The notes beneath the pieces are model-generated. The model was not told the origin of the DNA. It made no database searches and saw nothing but the letters and a program-made list of their open reading frames with translations. Positions 53,667 through 64,000 of a stretch of DNA of 64,000 bases are shown here, piece by piece. Within the stretch, counting starts at the first letter, position 1, and each line of letters opens with the position of its first letter. The translations under genes and the position numbers were made by a program. Origin of the DNA: Bolinopsis microptera (lineage: Eukaryota > Ctenophora > Tentaculata > Lobata > Bolinopsidae). The DNA lies in assembly GCF_026151205.1 (NCBI RefSeq), contig NC_087076.1, forward strand, positions 374,001 through 438,000, written 5' to 3'.

Positions 53667-56600
53667 TTATAGGAGTGGTTCAGAGCCGTTCCAATCTACT
53701 CTGGCACTGTTCCAGAGGGTTCTGATGCAGAGTTCCAAAGGGGGGTCCTCGTCCGAACTGAGAACTCCAGAATCAGGGTACACAGTCAGCTTGTACAGCG
53801 ACTCTTGATTTCCCAAACTGCAGAACATATCATACATAATTCCAAAAACTTAATATCATTTCACAATCATCACTAATGCACAATAACGGCAGATAAATTA
53901 GGGAATAACGATAAAATTAATGGGAGAAAAGATTAAAAGATACCTGTCATAATAATACAAGTCAGTTATCTGATGAGGAGAGCACCCGGACCTCTTACTA
54001 AAAAGGACAGAGTAGTGGGACTCACTACAAATAACCCAAATACCACTTGAGGGACGCTTCAGATAAGATCCAACCTGATGGTTTTACAAAACTTTGATTA
54101 TTTCTGAAGGGGCTGTCATCTCAAAGAAAAACAAATTAAACTTCGTATCTTTAGTTGCAATTAGAAAATTGGTTACAGCACCCAGTTCAAATTATAGCAA
54201 TATCCAAGAAGCGCTAACCAGTCTGGGGGCTGCACAATGAACTAAAAGATTAAGTAACCAGGTAACCAGGTAACCAGGTAACCAGGTAACCAGGTAACCA
54301 GATAACCAGGTAACCAGGTAACCAGGTAACCAGGTAACCAAGTAACCAGGTAACCAGGTAACCAGGTAACCAGGTAACCATATAACCAGGTAACCAGGTA
54401 ACCAGGTAACCAGGTAACCAGGTAACCAGATAACCAGGTAACCAGGTAACCAGATAACCAGGTAACCAGGTAACCAGGTAACCAGGTAACCATATAACCA
54501 GGTAACCAGGTAACCATGTAACCAGGTAACCAGGTAACCAGGTAACCAGATAACCAGGTAACCAGGTAACCAGGTAACCATATAACCAGGTAACCAGGTA
54601 ACCAGATAACCAGGTAACCAGATAACCAGGTAACCAGGTAACCAGGTAACCAGGTAACCAGATAACCAGGTAACCAGGTAACCAGATAACCAGGTAACCA
54701 GGTAACCAGGTAACCAGGTAACCAGGTAACCAGGTAACCATATAACCAGGTAACCAGGTAACCAGGTAACCAGGTAACCATATAACCAGGTAACCAGGTA
54801 ACCAGGTAACCAGGTAACCAGGTAACCAGGTAACCGGGTAACCGGGTAACCAGGTAACCGGGTAACCAGGTAACCAGGTAACCAGGTATCCAGGTAACCA
54901 GATAACTAGGTAACCAGATAACCAGATAACCAGGTAACCAGGTAACCAGGTAACCAGGTAACCAGGTAACCGGGTAACCAGGTAACCAGGTAACCAGGGT
55001 AACCAGGTATCCAGGTAACCAGATAACTAGGTAACCAGGTAACCAGATAACCAGATAACCAGATAACCAGATAACCAGATATGAATGTTACGATTGCAGT
55101 TTATTTTTATATTATATTGTACTCAATAAACCGGTTTCAAAGCCCTTAAGGGTGGCCCACGAGTCTTTAAAACAAACATTGCATCCAACCATAATATTAT
55201 TATGATCTGCATGCCATCGCGCCAACTCGCGTAGTAGCACTTTTGCAGGTACTGGGTAGGCTTCTTGGATAATGCTAAATTGTTATTGTGGGATAGACCA
55301 AAAATGATGAAAGTTATATACCTCAAATACTTTGTAATACTCGTACAATGTCAACAACCCAATATCCCTCGGTTCACGAATTCCTTTTAAGATTTTTCCA
55401 TCCAAATCAATAACATCGTTAAAAACATTTTGAGCTGCAATTTGGGATTATAGTTATACTGATAATATATAACTAATTTACCAATTATTGCATTAATTCG
55501 TTTAGACTGTAGCTAGTTTAAAAGTAGTCTTACTTTTGCCAGTATAAAATTAAAGGTAGAAGATTTTAAGACAAACGTTAAAATCACCATTATCATTGTA
55601 AATAAAGAGCTAAATAATTTGTTAATGAGTTTTTTACTAAAGCCTTTAAAAAGGATCATATCAAGCGTTTTCTAGTACTATATAATATATACATATATAT
55701 ATACATATATGATACAAAGAAAACTCCATTTACGGACGTGAGGAGAGTTAGGACTCCTCCATGAAATTAAAACATTATAAACTGCCAAATCACCTGAGTA
55801 GCCCATCATGCACAGATTAACAAGCTCCTGGCTGCAGTACCCATGATTTGCCATTAGCGCAACACCTGGTTCATCCAAGTCAGCTTTTATGGCGTCCACA
55901 CCTGCATATAGCTTCTTAAGTTACAACATAATATCATGGGTTCGTCTTTCTGGATAAAAATATGAAAATAGGAAATGGTCCTTTCTAGCCGTGTCCTGTA
56001 TCCTTTATGATATTATTAAAACATCAGCTCAAACGAAAGCCAGGGAAAGATATTCAATTTGATTTTAAGTGGAATAATGGAGGAGCAAAGGAATACATAC
56101 CACGGCTAAGAATAAGACTGTAGAGGAACAAGATGCACCCTTTACCCATTGGACTCTGGAACTGAGGCAAAAATTCTTGCACGCAATTTTCAGTAGCTGT
56201 GAGTGTAGAGCATCGTGAAAACTGCAATTTTTCGGTTATCCCGTCTTTTCTATACAAAATTGAAGACTGGAATTTGCTCCGACCTGAATCATAACAAACA
56301 TAAGCATATTTCATTCCTCCATCATAGTTGGCCGCTTGCCAAAGGATCGAGGCCAAAACTTTTGTTAAAACTTGTTGTCTCTCAGCATTGCTTGGTGATA
56401 GGTTCCCATAGTAATGAGCCATCAAGTGTTTGATAACAAGTGCTTGAACAGCAGCCAAGATGCCACAAGGACCACCTTTATGCTGAACAAGTCCAAACTC
56501 TAATTCGAACTTATCATTGAAAGTAAAACTTTGCTGCTCCCACTCAGGATTAAAACTGACGCTAGTGGCATTACCAAACACAATTTCCCGAAGCTTGATA

Positions 56601-58788
56601 GCATCTGTCACAGTTAGATCTTCAAGTTTTGCAGTTGCCTTCGCTGGTTGTTTCACTCTTGATCGTAAAGATGTAAGGTCCAACTTTTGAAGTTCATCAT
56701 CGATATCTTCTTCGATGTCAATAAATTCAAGGCTTTCGTTGGTTTTTGACATTTTTGTGTTGTTGTTCTCCATGTTAAATGTTGGTTCTGGCATTTTTGG
56801 CACCACTGCTTCGCTTCTTTCTTGTAGAGACTCAAACTCTGTGTAAGAATTTTTCTGCCTTGAAGGTGGTCGGGTGGCAACTGGAATTTCACGTGATTTT
56901 TGGCTATTTCCCACTACTTGAAGTGGTCCAGCTTCCTTAAGGGGAGTACTATTGGATTTTCCTATGTTTTTTAGATGACTGTTCCGCATCATTCTAGCTT
57001 TAGAAAATGAGTTGCTCATGGGTCTGTCGTTGAGAGATTGGTCTTTCATACACTGTTGATGCATTGCTCTGGCATCAGTCGGTTTCTTCTTATCATTATG
57101 GGGATCTGATTTAGTAAGTGAAAATGTTCCCTTTATAACCAGACCATCAGAGTTCATTTCTGCTGAATGCTGACGCTCCTCTATACAAATTTCAGGATTT
57201 CTCACACTTGCCTTTGCTATCAAATCAGCTACAATCATCTCAGCCATTGAAGGGTATGGTTTTTCTCTGTGTTTATTGGCTTTGATGAGCTTCAGTATAT
57301 GGAGAACCTTTGCAAGCTCCAATCTGAAAAATATTATGTAAAGCTATTGCAAAGATAGGGCTTTTACTATTCTACTGGCAAGTGCGCTAACAGAATACTT
57401 GGGTTGTCATGGAAACAATCCTAATCCTGAACAATAGAATTCGGGTTACTTGTCACTTTGTCAAGTGACCAAAACAGGTTTTGCTCCTTAGATAAGCGTT
57501 TAACTCAAATACTAGGCAGTGCACAATGATGTAGGACAACAAAAGTTGAAGTCTGGTACAGTGGTTCCTTAAACAACTATCTAGAAATCTGATGTAGCAA
57601 ATCTTTTATTTGACTCAGTTCCCAAATTATGAGGTCAACCATTTTCAAAATATTGCTCAACTAAAAACGTTGACCTCCCCTATGGCAATTGTAAATGTCA
57701 TTAATGTTATAAGATCCATTCTTGCTAAATAAGGAAACAAAGTGTGTAAATGCTCTGATAATCTTTCAACAACCTGTACCTGTGTCAAAGCAAGGAACAA
57801 CGATACTAATCATCACACTGTTTATGTTTATGTTTAATTAATTCCACTATAGACCCTAGGTGTGCTGTACATCAGATCCGCAGATTCATTGGAAGATAAA
57901 AATATCACTGCAGTTTGTGAGACTTAGCTAACTAGCAGCTCATCAGTAACCACTGCTGTTATAAAGGAATGTGGTTATTCACTCCAACGTAACTTTAGGA
58001 CTTATGGGAGAGGTGGAGGCACTGCACTTATCTTCTAGACAAATTTAACATACTCTATGGAAAAGAGAAGAATTATATTCAACCACTTTGATTTGACAAT
58101 GGGAACAGTATGATATATATATATAAACAAAAGCTCTAAGAAACAGATAGTAAACAAAGTAAACATTTCTGTCCCCTAATCTTTCTCAAACAAAAGTCAT
58201 GCAATTTGCATACTTCTCCATTTAACTCTATTCTGAGCAATTAACGTTAAATAGTTCAAATCACACAAATTATTTAACGATAATTTTCGGACACTAAGGT
58301 CGTGTAGAATCAGTGAGAAAAGGTTTGACTGCGGTCTTCCACGCCGCCCTTGAAGCTGTAAGGTGTTGACAGCAAAAACAAGCGACGAATAGGCTGGGCC
58401 ATCTGTAGGCCCACGCAGTACATGTCCGAGCATCCTCCACCGACTACGAGCCACTTTAGCTGACAATGGTTCGCTATTGCAGCGTTTATACAAGTTCTTG
58501 TTGGAGATGATGTGAGGGTATTTGTAATTCAAAATTGATCGCAGATGACGTCTGTGAGCAATATCTAGTATGATATGAATAAATTAATTCAAGCACTCGT
58601 TTATTAAGCACTTAAATCAACTTCATACCTGTTGGAGGGGCATTATTTAAAACATACCTGTTAGTTATAGAACAATTGGTTCTAGGGACTTCTTTGTCAA
58701 GAGCCTCCAATGTGGACCTGTAGTTGTTACGGTAGAGATATTCTCGGAATAAACTCGCAGTGACACTTTCAACCGTCTGGTTCATCAT
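53667..58788 (-). CDS. MINDY4: Deubiquitinase MINDY-4 (FAM188B), 6 exons
   Basis: MINDY-family cysteine protease that cleaves Lys48-linked ubiquitin chains. Exons 58658-58788, 56101-57323, 55794-55901, 55322-55434, 53944-54074 and 53667-53817 join in phase to 1,857 nt, about 618 aa (human about 757). The N-terminus is the conserved LisH-like module (VTASLFREYLYRNNYRSTLE, PRTNCSITN). A disordered segment of about 200 residues follows. The catalytic domain has LVQHKGGPCGILAAVQA with the nucleophile Cys at about residue 330 and the oxyanion Gln just before it, and the catalytic His in ICSESHYSVLF (exon 5). Other landmarks: NHGYCSQELVNL, NVFNDVIDLDGK, DIGLLTLYEYYKV, DLYYYDS, and the C-terminal ELCIRTLWNSARVDWNGSEP. 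It looks intact. Intron 4 carries the 8-bp array and intron 1 two LINE relics. Confidence 0.94.
54252..55080. repeat. 8-bp array (TAACCAGG)n, about 830 bp
   Basis: About 100 units with GATAACCA, TATAACCA and GGGTAACC variants, in MINDY4 intron 4. On the minus strand it follows a retroposon-like 3' end (55081-55190), so it may be an expanded LINE tail. It does not match either flanking splice site. Confidence 0.93.
55081..55230 (-). mobile_element. Probable retroposon 3' end
   Basis: On the minus strand: 'gggccacccttaagggcttt' then 'ttattgagtacaatataata', 'aataaa', then the (TGGTTACC)n array. The 'TTGAGTACAATA' and AATAAA layout parallels the LINE 3' UTR at 61.8 kb ('gagtacacaata', 'aataaa' by complement). 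No RT frame is left. Confidence 0.5.
57840..58090 (+). mobile_element. LINE endonuclease relic in MINDY4 intron 1
   Basis: Broken plus-strand reading with ITAVCET, stop, LTSSSSVTTAVIKECGY, then YGRGGGTALIF. This matches the [ST]ETWL...GY...GRGGG-x-[AL]-[IL] pattern of LINE AP-endonucleases. Stops show it is dead. Confidence 0.6.
58197..58560 (-). mobile_element. LINE C-terminal relic in MINDY4 intron 1
   Basis: Minus frame of 111 codons plus upstream continuation: RSRWRMLGHVLRGP, GRRGRPQSNL, LTLIAQNRVKWR. This is the typical post-RT end of one non-LTR group, as at 51541-51775. The frame is intact but has no RT core. Confidence 0.75.
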
Positions 58789-59289
58789 AAAATTACTGTA
58801 TTGAAAGACATATCACAAACAAAACAGAAACAATTAGTCAGAATAAAACAAATATTCAGAATAAAACAAATATTAATATATTCAAATCTCTTTATTCAAC
58901 AATATTAAATCATTATAGGGACCTAATTTGTGACTTGATCGTTATGTTAGGGCTATTCTCTTAGCTGATGCTGACAGGCACCGCATGGGGCAGAGACTTA
59001 GGACCATTACGCTGGAGGCTTACAATGACCCTTTTTGAACCCCATGGCAGTGCTAGTTTTATTATGGTACAAATTGTAAAGCAAAGTTATGAAAACGATC
59101 AGGTCACTCCTGTTTTACACTATCAACAGCTACTTAAAACAACCTAGATTGTACAACTCACTTTGAAGATTAAAATACGTTAAGTGATGAGTGATTGGGC
59201 TCATTAAACATTTTAGTAGCGGAGACATGCGGATCAGCTTCTTGAGGTTCTAATAGTTCATTCAGACAAGAAGTTTTACTTTTCAAATT

Positions 59290-59640
59290 CAGTCGTTCAA
59301 GCTGCCTGAGTTCAGGAAGTTAGCCAAAGGGGCCCAGGTATTCTGGTCACCTTTACACTGGGACGAGAGAATAACTTTTAATTTTTTACCTTCGATTTGA
59401 ATACACCATGAGTCATTTCAAGGTCGTTCAGTGCCAACAACTGACGGAATGAATTCCAAAGGCAACTACATTGGTAAACGAAACTGTTTGAGGGCATGGT
59501 CGTTATAAGAAGAGTTTCTTTGCCGGGTCTTTTAGACAAACAGAAAAGTTCAAATAGTGCAATTGGTGTTTGATATTTAAAGACTTTAAAAAGTTCATTG
59601 CAGCAGTGATACGCATATAAATTATGCAATGTCATGAGTG
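59290..59640 (-). mobile_element. LINE C-terminal relic upstream of MINDY4
   Basis: Minus frame LHNLYAYHCCNELFKVFKYQ, then FVYQCSCLWNSFR and HGVFKSKVKN, the LHN...F-x-Y...S-x-[LI]-WN-x-[LF]...FKS-x-[LV]-K ending of CR1/L2-type reverse transcriptases. Only the C-terminus remains. Confidence 0.75.
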
Positions 59641-60328
59641 ATTGACGGGCAAAAATTTGGCTAGTCAGATTGAAATTTATCGTTTTCAGAAAATAGGGGA
59701 AATTAGATTCAGTTAAAAATCAATTAATCAAATACCTACCACGAAATAAATGAAGTATTTACTACAATAAGGATTAAGGATCATACTCAGCACTAAATAG
59801 TGAATATTATTTGGGTGTGCTTCTAATTTGATTTGAGATATTTAAATGAGTTTAAAAATTATAAGCTGCTAAATTTGTTTCACTATATCGTATTAATATA
59901 AAAATATTGTTTACTGTACTACAATTTATCTTTTTCATTTAACCCTTTTGTTTGTCTCGATCACGTGATATGACCATATATTATAAGGAAGTTCTTCTAA
60001 TTTCTCGTTTGGGTTAGGGTTTCAGCATTTACTGGGCCGCGCTCAGCCTGTCATTCCGCCAAATCTATATTATTAATATATGTTAATGAACATAATAGCC
60101 TGGGGTCCTCAGGTAATTTCAGCATATGCCTTCGGTGGTCGCGCGCTACTGCAAGCGAGAGGGCTCTGGTTAGAGCAACCTTTTCATACGTTGTATGACT
60201 CGCCGCGCACGAGTGCGCGCCTTAAAATTATTATCTGGTGGCTAGTGCATAAAATAGAAATAGTAATTAATAATAGTGTTAGGAAATAAAAAATCGCAAT
60301 ATAAAGGTCTTCATTTACTATCATACGT
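59641..60328. other. Intergenic, no supported gene
   Basis: AT-rich; includes 'gcgcgctactgcaagcgag' and 'cgcgcacgagtgcgcgcc' GC-rich blocks at 60138-60222, the latter self-complementary and like the GTGCGCGCAGCGCAC block of the 30-kb insertion. No exon seen. Confidence 0.4.
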
Positions 60329-60577
60329 CACAGGGGGGCTGAAACCAGGTTTTCGATCAAATGCTGCCATTTGTAGTCAAACGTCGCCAACAGTTGCTTT
60401 CGTCCAATGAAATCGCTGCATTTTGCAAGTCAGTATGCATAATTGAATTACATATATTCATATGCGGAGCTTGGCTAACATAATGCAGCGATTTTATTGG
60501 ACAAGAGCAACTTTTGGCGACGTTTGACTACACATGGCAGCGTTTGATCGAAAACCTGGTTTCAGCTCCCCCTGTGG
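60329..60577. mobile_element. Foldback MITE, about 250 bp, hAT-like ends
   Basis: Arms of about 93 bp pair almost completely: left 'cacaggggggctgaaaccag' through 'aatcgctgcat', right its reverse complement ending 'gctccccctgtg'. The loop is about 60 bp. CACAGGGG termini and 'tacgt' on both flanks are compatible with a hAT-type element. Confidence 0.88.
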
Positions 60578-60937
60578 TACGTTTTAATGTAAGCGCACGC
60601 GTGATCTTTGTGAAATTTTGTGTTGTAGGGAGTCCAATCCTACCTCTGGACTACTCAGCCGCGCAGTTTTAACACATAGTTAATTGTAAACGTTACAAAG
60701 CACATCGTGCGCATCCCACTATAGGTAATCTATTATGATTTGCCTCGGTTTGGGGATCCAGGACCCTTTGCAATTTGACTGCGATATGATACTGCGCGGC
60801 TGAGATCGTACACGTGTGGACTGGTGTCCTGTTTCACCCATGTTATAAGTTTTTGTTTTTGTTTGCTGTCGCCTGTAAAGTGTTACACATTACATTTACA
60901 AGGCCCTGTGTGTAATGTAATCGGTAGTTTGGAGGGA

Positions 60938-61300
60938 TCAGCTTGAGCCGGCTCCCAAGCCCCCTCCCCCCAAGTCCATCGATTGGACCCCAACAAAACT
61001 GCCAGCCAGCTCCCACGAGCCGCCTCTGGTAGACACCATGGGAACTTGAGACCAGTCCTCCATTTGTAACTGCTTCTTAATAGATTTCTGCCATACGAAT
61101 TCTATGAATTGTCTGATAAAGACCTTGGTGTAATGGCAGGCTTTCCTAGAAAGCTCGAACAATTTCGAGGCATCATTCTGTTCAATTATTATTGAATCAC
61201 TTGGCAGGACAGAGTCAGCATACACTTTCGCCTTCACTTTAGAAATTTCAGCACATCCTGCATCTGGCCCAGAATTTTTGTTTTTCCGGATTCTATCAAT
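60938..61300 (-). other. Unassigned minus-strand open frame
   Basis: About 120 codons without a stop, including CAEISKVKAKVYADSVLP, IIEQNDASKLFELSRKACHY and FVWQKSIKKQLQ. Composition is protein-like in the first 80 codons, then Gly-rich. It might be an exon of a gene upstream of MINDY4 or a repeat-derived frame. I do not recognise it. Confidence 0.35.
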
Positions 61301-61766
61301 TATAAAATGTTTATTTTTATCTTATATAACGTACAATATGAATGACATATGCTATAGTGACGTAACATATATAGTGCAAAGAATTAGTAACTTGCGAGAT
61401 CTGATTTAGTGATAATCGACGTTAACATTTTGCAGTTTACAGTTGCACAATGTTGACGTCGATTGTTACTAACATTTATCTGAATTTAATACAAGTACAT
61501 GTCACATATAAATTGGGTAGCTGAATGAAACTCGTGCCTCAAAATTTTCCGTTATTAGCATTGCAGTGTCCACGCCCTGTACTGCGTTAACGACCGAAAT
61601 TTTCCCAATATGCAATTATTATTTTGCTTCTAAAATTCTCTGATAATTAATAATATATCGTGACATGTAATTGTAAGATAACAAACCTCGCGCGCGCGGC
61701 GCTTACATCTGCACCTGAGAATCTCTCAGCAATGTGTGGCTGTCTGCGCGGCGGGCTGTGTATTGT
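61301..61766. other. Intergenic, no feature seen
   Basis: AT-rich with one inverted pair ('aatcgacgttaacattt' near 61414 and 'aatgttgacgtcgatt' near 61449) that would form a hairpin of about 14 bp. Confidence 0.4.
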
Positions 61767-63420
61767 GTAGGATACAAGGATACAAGGATACAAGGATACA
61801 AAAGTGATAATTACTTTATTGAGTACACAATAGTTGTAATTCTGAAATAATTTAAGTTACACAATTCTAATTATTTACAAGTGTGTAGGGATAATTTAGA
61901 AATGTTATATAATGCTAGTTTTAGAAAAATAGATATAAATCGAGTTTGTATGGTTCAATCTTATTTTAAGGTCCTATAGCATTAAGCACTTGCCAGTATT
62001 TGAGTGGAAATCTGGGCTCTTATAGTAGGCTGTATAATTTTTGTTCACAGAGAGAATTGAATGGATTGCTCTTGCTGTGGCAGTGAGTGTGGTAGGATCT
62101 AGAGTTTTGTTGGAGAGCAAACCGACTAGGTCAGTAATGTTTAGGGGATGGAAATTGAATTTTTCCCTAACTGAGGAGTAGAGCAAACAGTCAATCAATA
62201 CGTGACTTTCGTCCTCAATAGGCTTGAGCCCTTTGCTGAAAAAGCAGTAGGTGCACCAACGTTCTTCTCTTGGTACAAGGGGGGTTTCGTATCTGCCCCT
62301 TTCGATGTAGAGGTTGTGGCAGCTGATACGAAACCTTGTCAGACTTTTTCGAACATCCGGTATTTTGATAATTCGTAGGTATGCCTCTGGTTCGAAATCA
62401 TGTTTAATTAAGTTATAGAATTCTAGTTTTGGCGAGGAGGCCTTGGCAGCTTTCCAGGTATTCACGAATTCTTCCCTCATGTTATGACTGATTTGGGTGG
62501 AGAGCTTAGATTTTGAGGAAGATGAGGGGGTGAAGTTGTATTTGGTGAGAAGCTTTGAGATGTTGGTATACCAAGGAAGTCCCAACATGATTTGTTCGTG
62601 AAATGCAGCACAGAGTAGTTCGTTTTCAGTGTTTTCAAGGCGACTATAGTAATCTATTGCAAGTTTGCAGGCTTCAAAGAATAGAGGGTGGCGCCTGCTT
62701 TCGCCCCAGCAACCTATATTTGATGCTTTTGAATGTACAGACAAAGACCACTTGGTAAACTTTAGGTGGAATTTTTCATAGTGGTCCTGTGCAATGTACT
62801 TCAAGGTATGCTGGGGGTTGGCTTTGTCATCTATTTTTGAAAGGTATCTCATGGTTTTAGAGTGGGGGCATAGGACTTGACAGTGTGTATATAGCTGAAT
62901 TTAAATTTAGATTTATTTGTAAATGTATAAAAATATTAAATATGTATTGATCGTTTTGTGGTAAATAAAAATTTTGTTTTACTAAAAAAAATTTTGTTTT
63001 ACTATCTCACTGCATATGAAGTCATGGTGTACATCGCGTCGATATGTATACTACTGAATACCATCAGGTAGTGCTTCACCGATATTATTCTATTACTAAC
63101 TCGGAGTGGGGGTATTCCCAGGATGACCTGTAGTATGGCATTTTGAACATTGAAAACTGCTCTCACAGCAGATTTTACAACCTTGTACCAAAGTTTGTTC
63201 AGTTCAAGCATGTTGGCATTAGTTTGCCAGATAAACGAGCCATAGAAGAGGGAGGAAAACATCACAGTCTTGGCCAACCTCACTAGGACTTTTTGGTTCA
63301 TCCCCCAATTACGGTTTGTATACCTGCTCAGACAAACCCAGCAGTAGATTAGCTTGTTGTATACATCCTGGCTGTGCTGCTTGAAGCTCAACTTACTGTC
63401 AAGTGTTATACCAAAAACTT
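61767..63420 (-). mobile_element. Decayed LINE, C-terminal part, with (TATCCTTG)n tail
   Basis: Two minus frames. 63002-63391 covers the region after the RT core (SFKQHSQDVYNKLIYCW, MFSSLFYGSFIW, GIPPLRVSNR). 61974-62852 covers the C-terminus, with LTRFRISCHNLYIERGRY and a zinc-knuckle-like WCTYC...ESHVLIDC. Between them about 150 bp is non-coding and ends in a tandem 17-bp repeat 'aaaattttgttttacta', as left by an insertion or slippage. The 3' UTR holds AATAAA and ends in about four TATCCTTG units at 61767-61798. The RT core and endonuclease are absent. Confidence 0.8.
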
Positions 63421-64000
63421 AAACGTGCGCTATTAGCCAATCAGCATAACCACGCCCTGCTTGATTGGACCGTAAAAGATTTTACCTGCACAAATATTAT
63501 TTTCCAAACATTATAACTGGATGTTCAAACACATCTCGATTAAATTCCCCTAGGCTACTGTTTTCCAAGTCTTGTCCTGTGAGTAAAGAATGTGTGAGAA
63601 AGTATTACGTAATAAAATAAATGTATATTTTTTGAATTTTCTAAATCTAATCTGAGAATGAAGTATAAAGAAATTTTTAATTTGCTGTATAGTTTAAGAT
63701 ATTTATAGCTTATTATAACCATTGATACAAAGGCCATAATCTTTGGCCAGCTCTTTAATATCCACCTTGAAGCTACATTTTATATCCTTGAACTACACAA
63801 TATAAACTAAAGCATGTTTTAGTGTAGGCTTTTTGTCACAACAAGACTGCAACCTATAGTAACAACTATAAACAGAACCCCTAATGTTTACTAAAAAATT
63901 TCTTCTAGTCCTAAAATGAGCCTTGTCTCTAAAAACCTAACTGAACTAGCGTTTCGGTGTGTGCAAAAGCTTTCAGGCACGCGCATTCCTTGCCCCGTTA
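63421..64000. other. Window end, no feature seen
   Basis: No exon or repeat I can support; only short frames. Confidence 0.4.

Noticed and set aside
54192-54781. Hydrophobic WLPGYLVT repeat frames
   Set aside because: Products of the (TAACCAGG)n array; would look like membrane proteins but are repeat artefacts.
58930-59040. Plus reading with DADRHRMGQRLRTITLEAY
   Set aside because: Protein-like for 30 codons, but too short and without any recognised family or splice context to call.

Overview
This is a piece of a metazoan nuclear genome: spliced genes with GT-AG introns, non-LTR retrotransposons, MITE-like elements and very many minisatellites. The cilium gene IFT52, the replication gene GINS4 (SLD5), the deubiquitinase MINDY4 and an SH2 adaptor together indicate an animal. 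Nothing seen fixes the phylum. There are no bacterial-style operons, tRNA or rRNA genes, or CRISPR arrays.

Layout. 0.8-1.9 kb (-): a low-complexity 'FPWE' protein of unknown function. 2.8-21.2 kb (-): a complete eight-exon IFT52 (about 423 aa) whose introns are swollen by tandem arrays, including a 12-kb array that fills intron 1. 21.5-23.9 kb (-): the 3' exons of a PH-like, tyrosine-rich adaptor-type gene. 24-26 kb: short arrays and a 24-bp array open in three frames. 27.9-34.9 kb (+): a seven-exon SH2-domain gene (about 430 aa). 35.6-37.5 kb (-): a coiled-coil gene with regularly spaced tryptophans (MAP9/CCDC181-like). 37.8-39.8 kb: a 43-bp array. 41.8-52.9 kb (-): a complete five-exon GINS4 (212 aa) carrying MITEs, a 57-bp array, a LINE and a LINE-tail array in its introns. 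53.7-58.8 kb (-): a complete six-exon MINDY4 (about 618 aa). 57.8-63.4 kb: several decayed LINE pieces and a foldback element.

The main discovery is that many of the minisatellites are not random intronic junk. When exons are placed by splice phase and homology, the repeat unit repeatedly turns out to contain an authentic splice junction of its host gene, often with 26-45 nt of the adjoining exon. Cases: IFT52 exon 1 donor (2 extra copies), exon 2 acceptor (about 255 units), exon 5 acceptor plus 26 nt of exon (about 40), exon 7 donor plus 39 nt of exon (about 20); GINS4 exon 3 acceptor plus about 32 nt (about 59); SH2-gene exon 5 acceptor (about 7) and exon 6 acceptor plus about 30 nt (about 12); PH-like gene exon acceptor plus 45 nt (2). 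In each case the copy bordering the full exon is the productive one and the rest are decoy splice sites. Eight independent cases on both strands suggest that splice junctions seed tandem duplication in this genome, or that such duplications survive because they can be spliced out. I know of no description of this as a genome-wide habit.

A second, separate source of arrays is LINE 3' tails. The same 3' UTR ends in (TATCCTTG)n at two loci, short at one and expanded to about 530 bp at the other.
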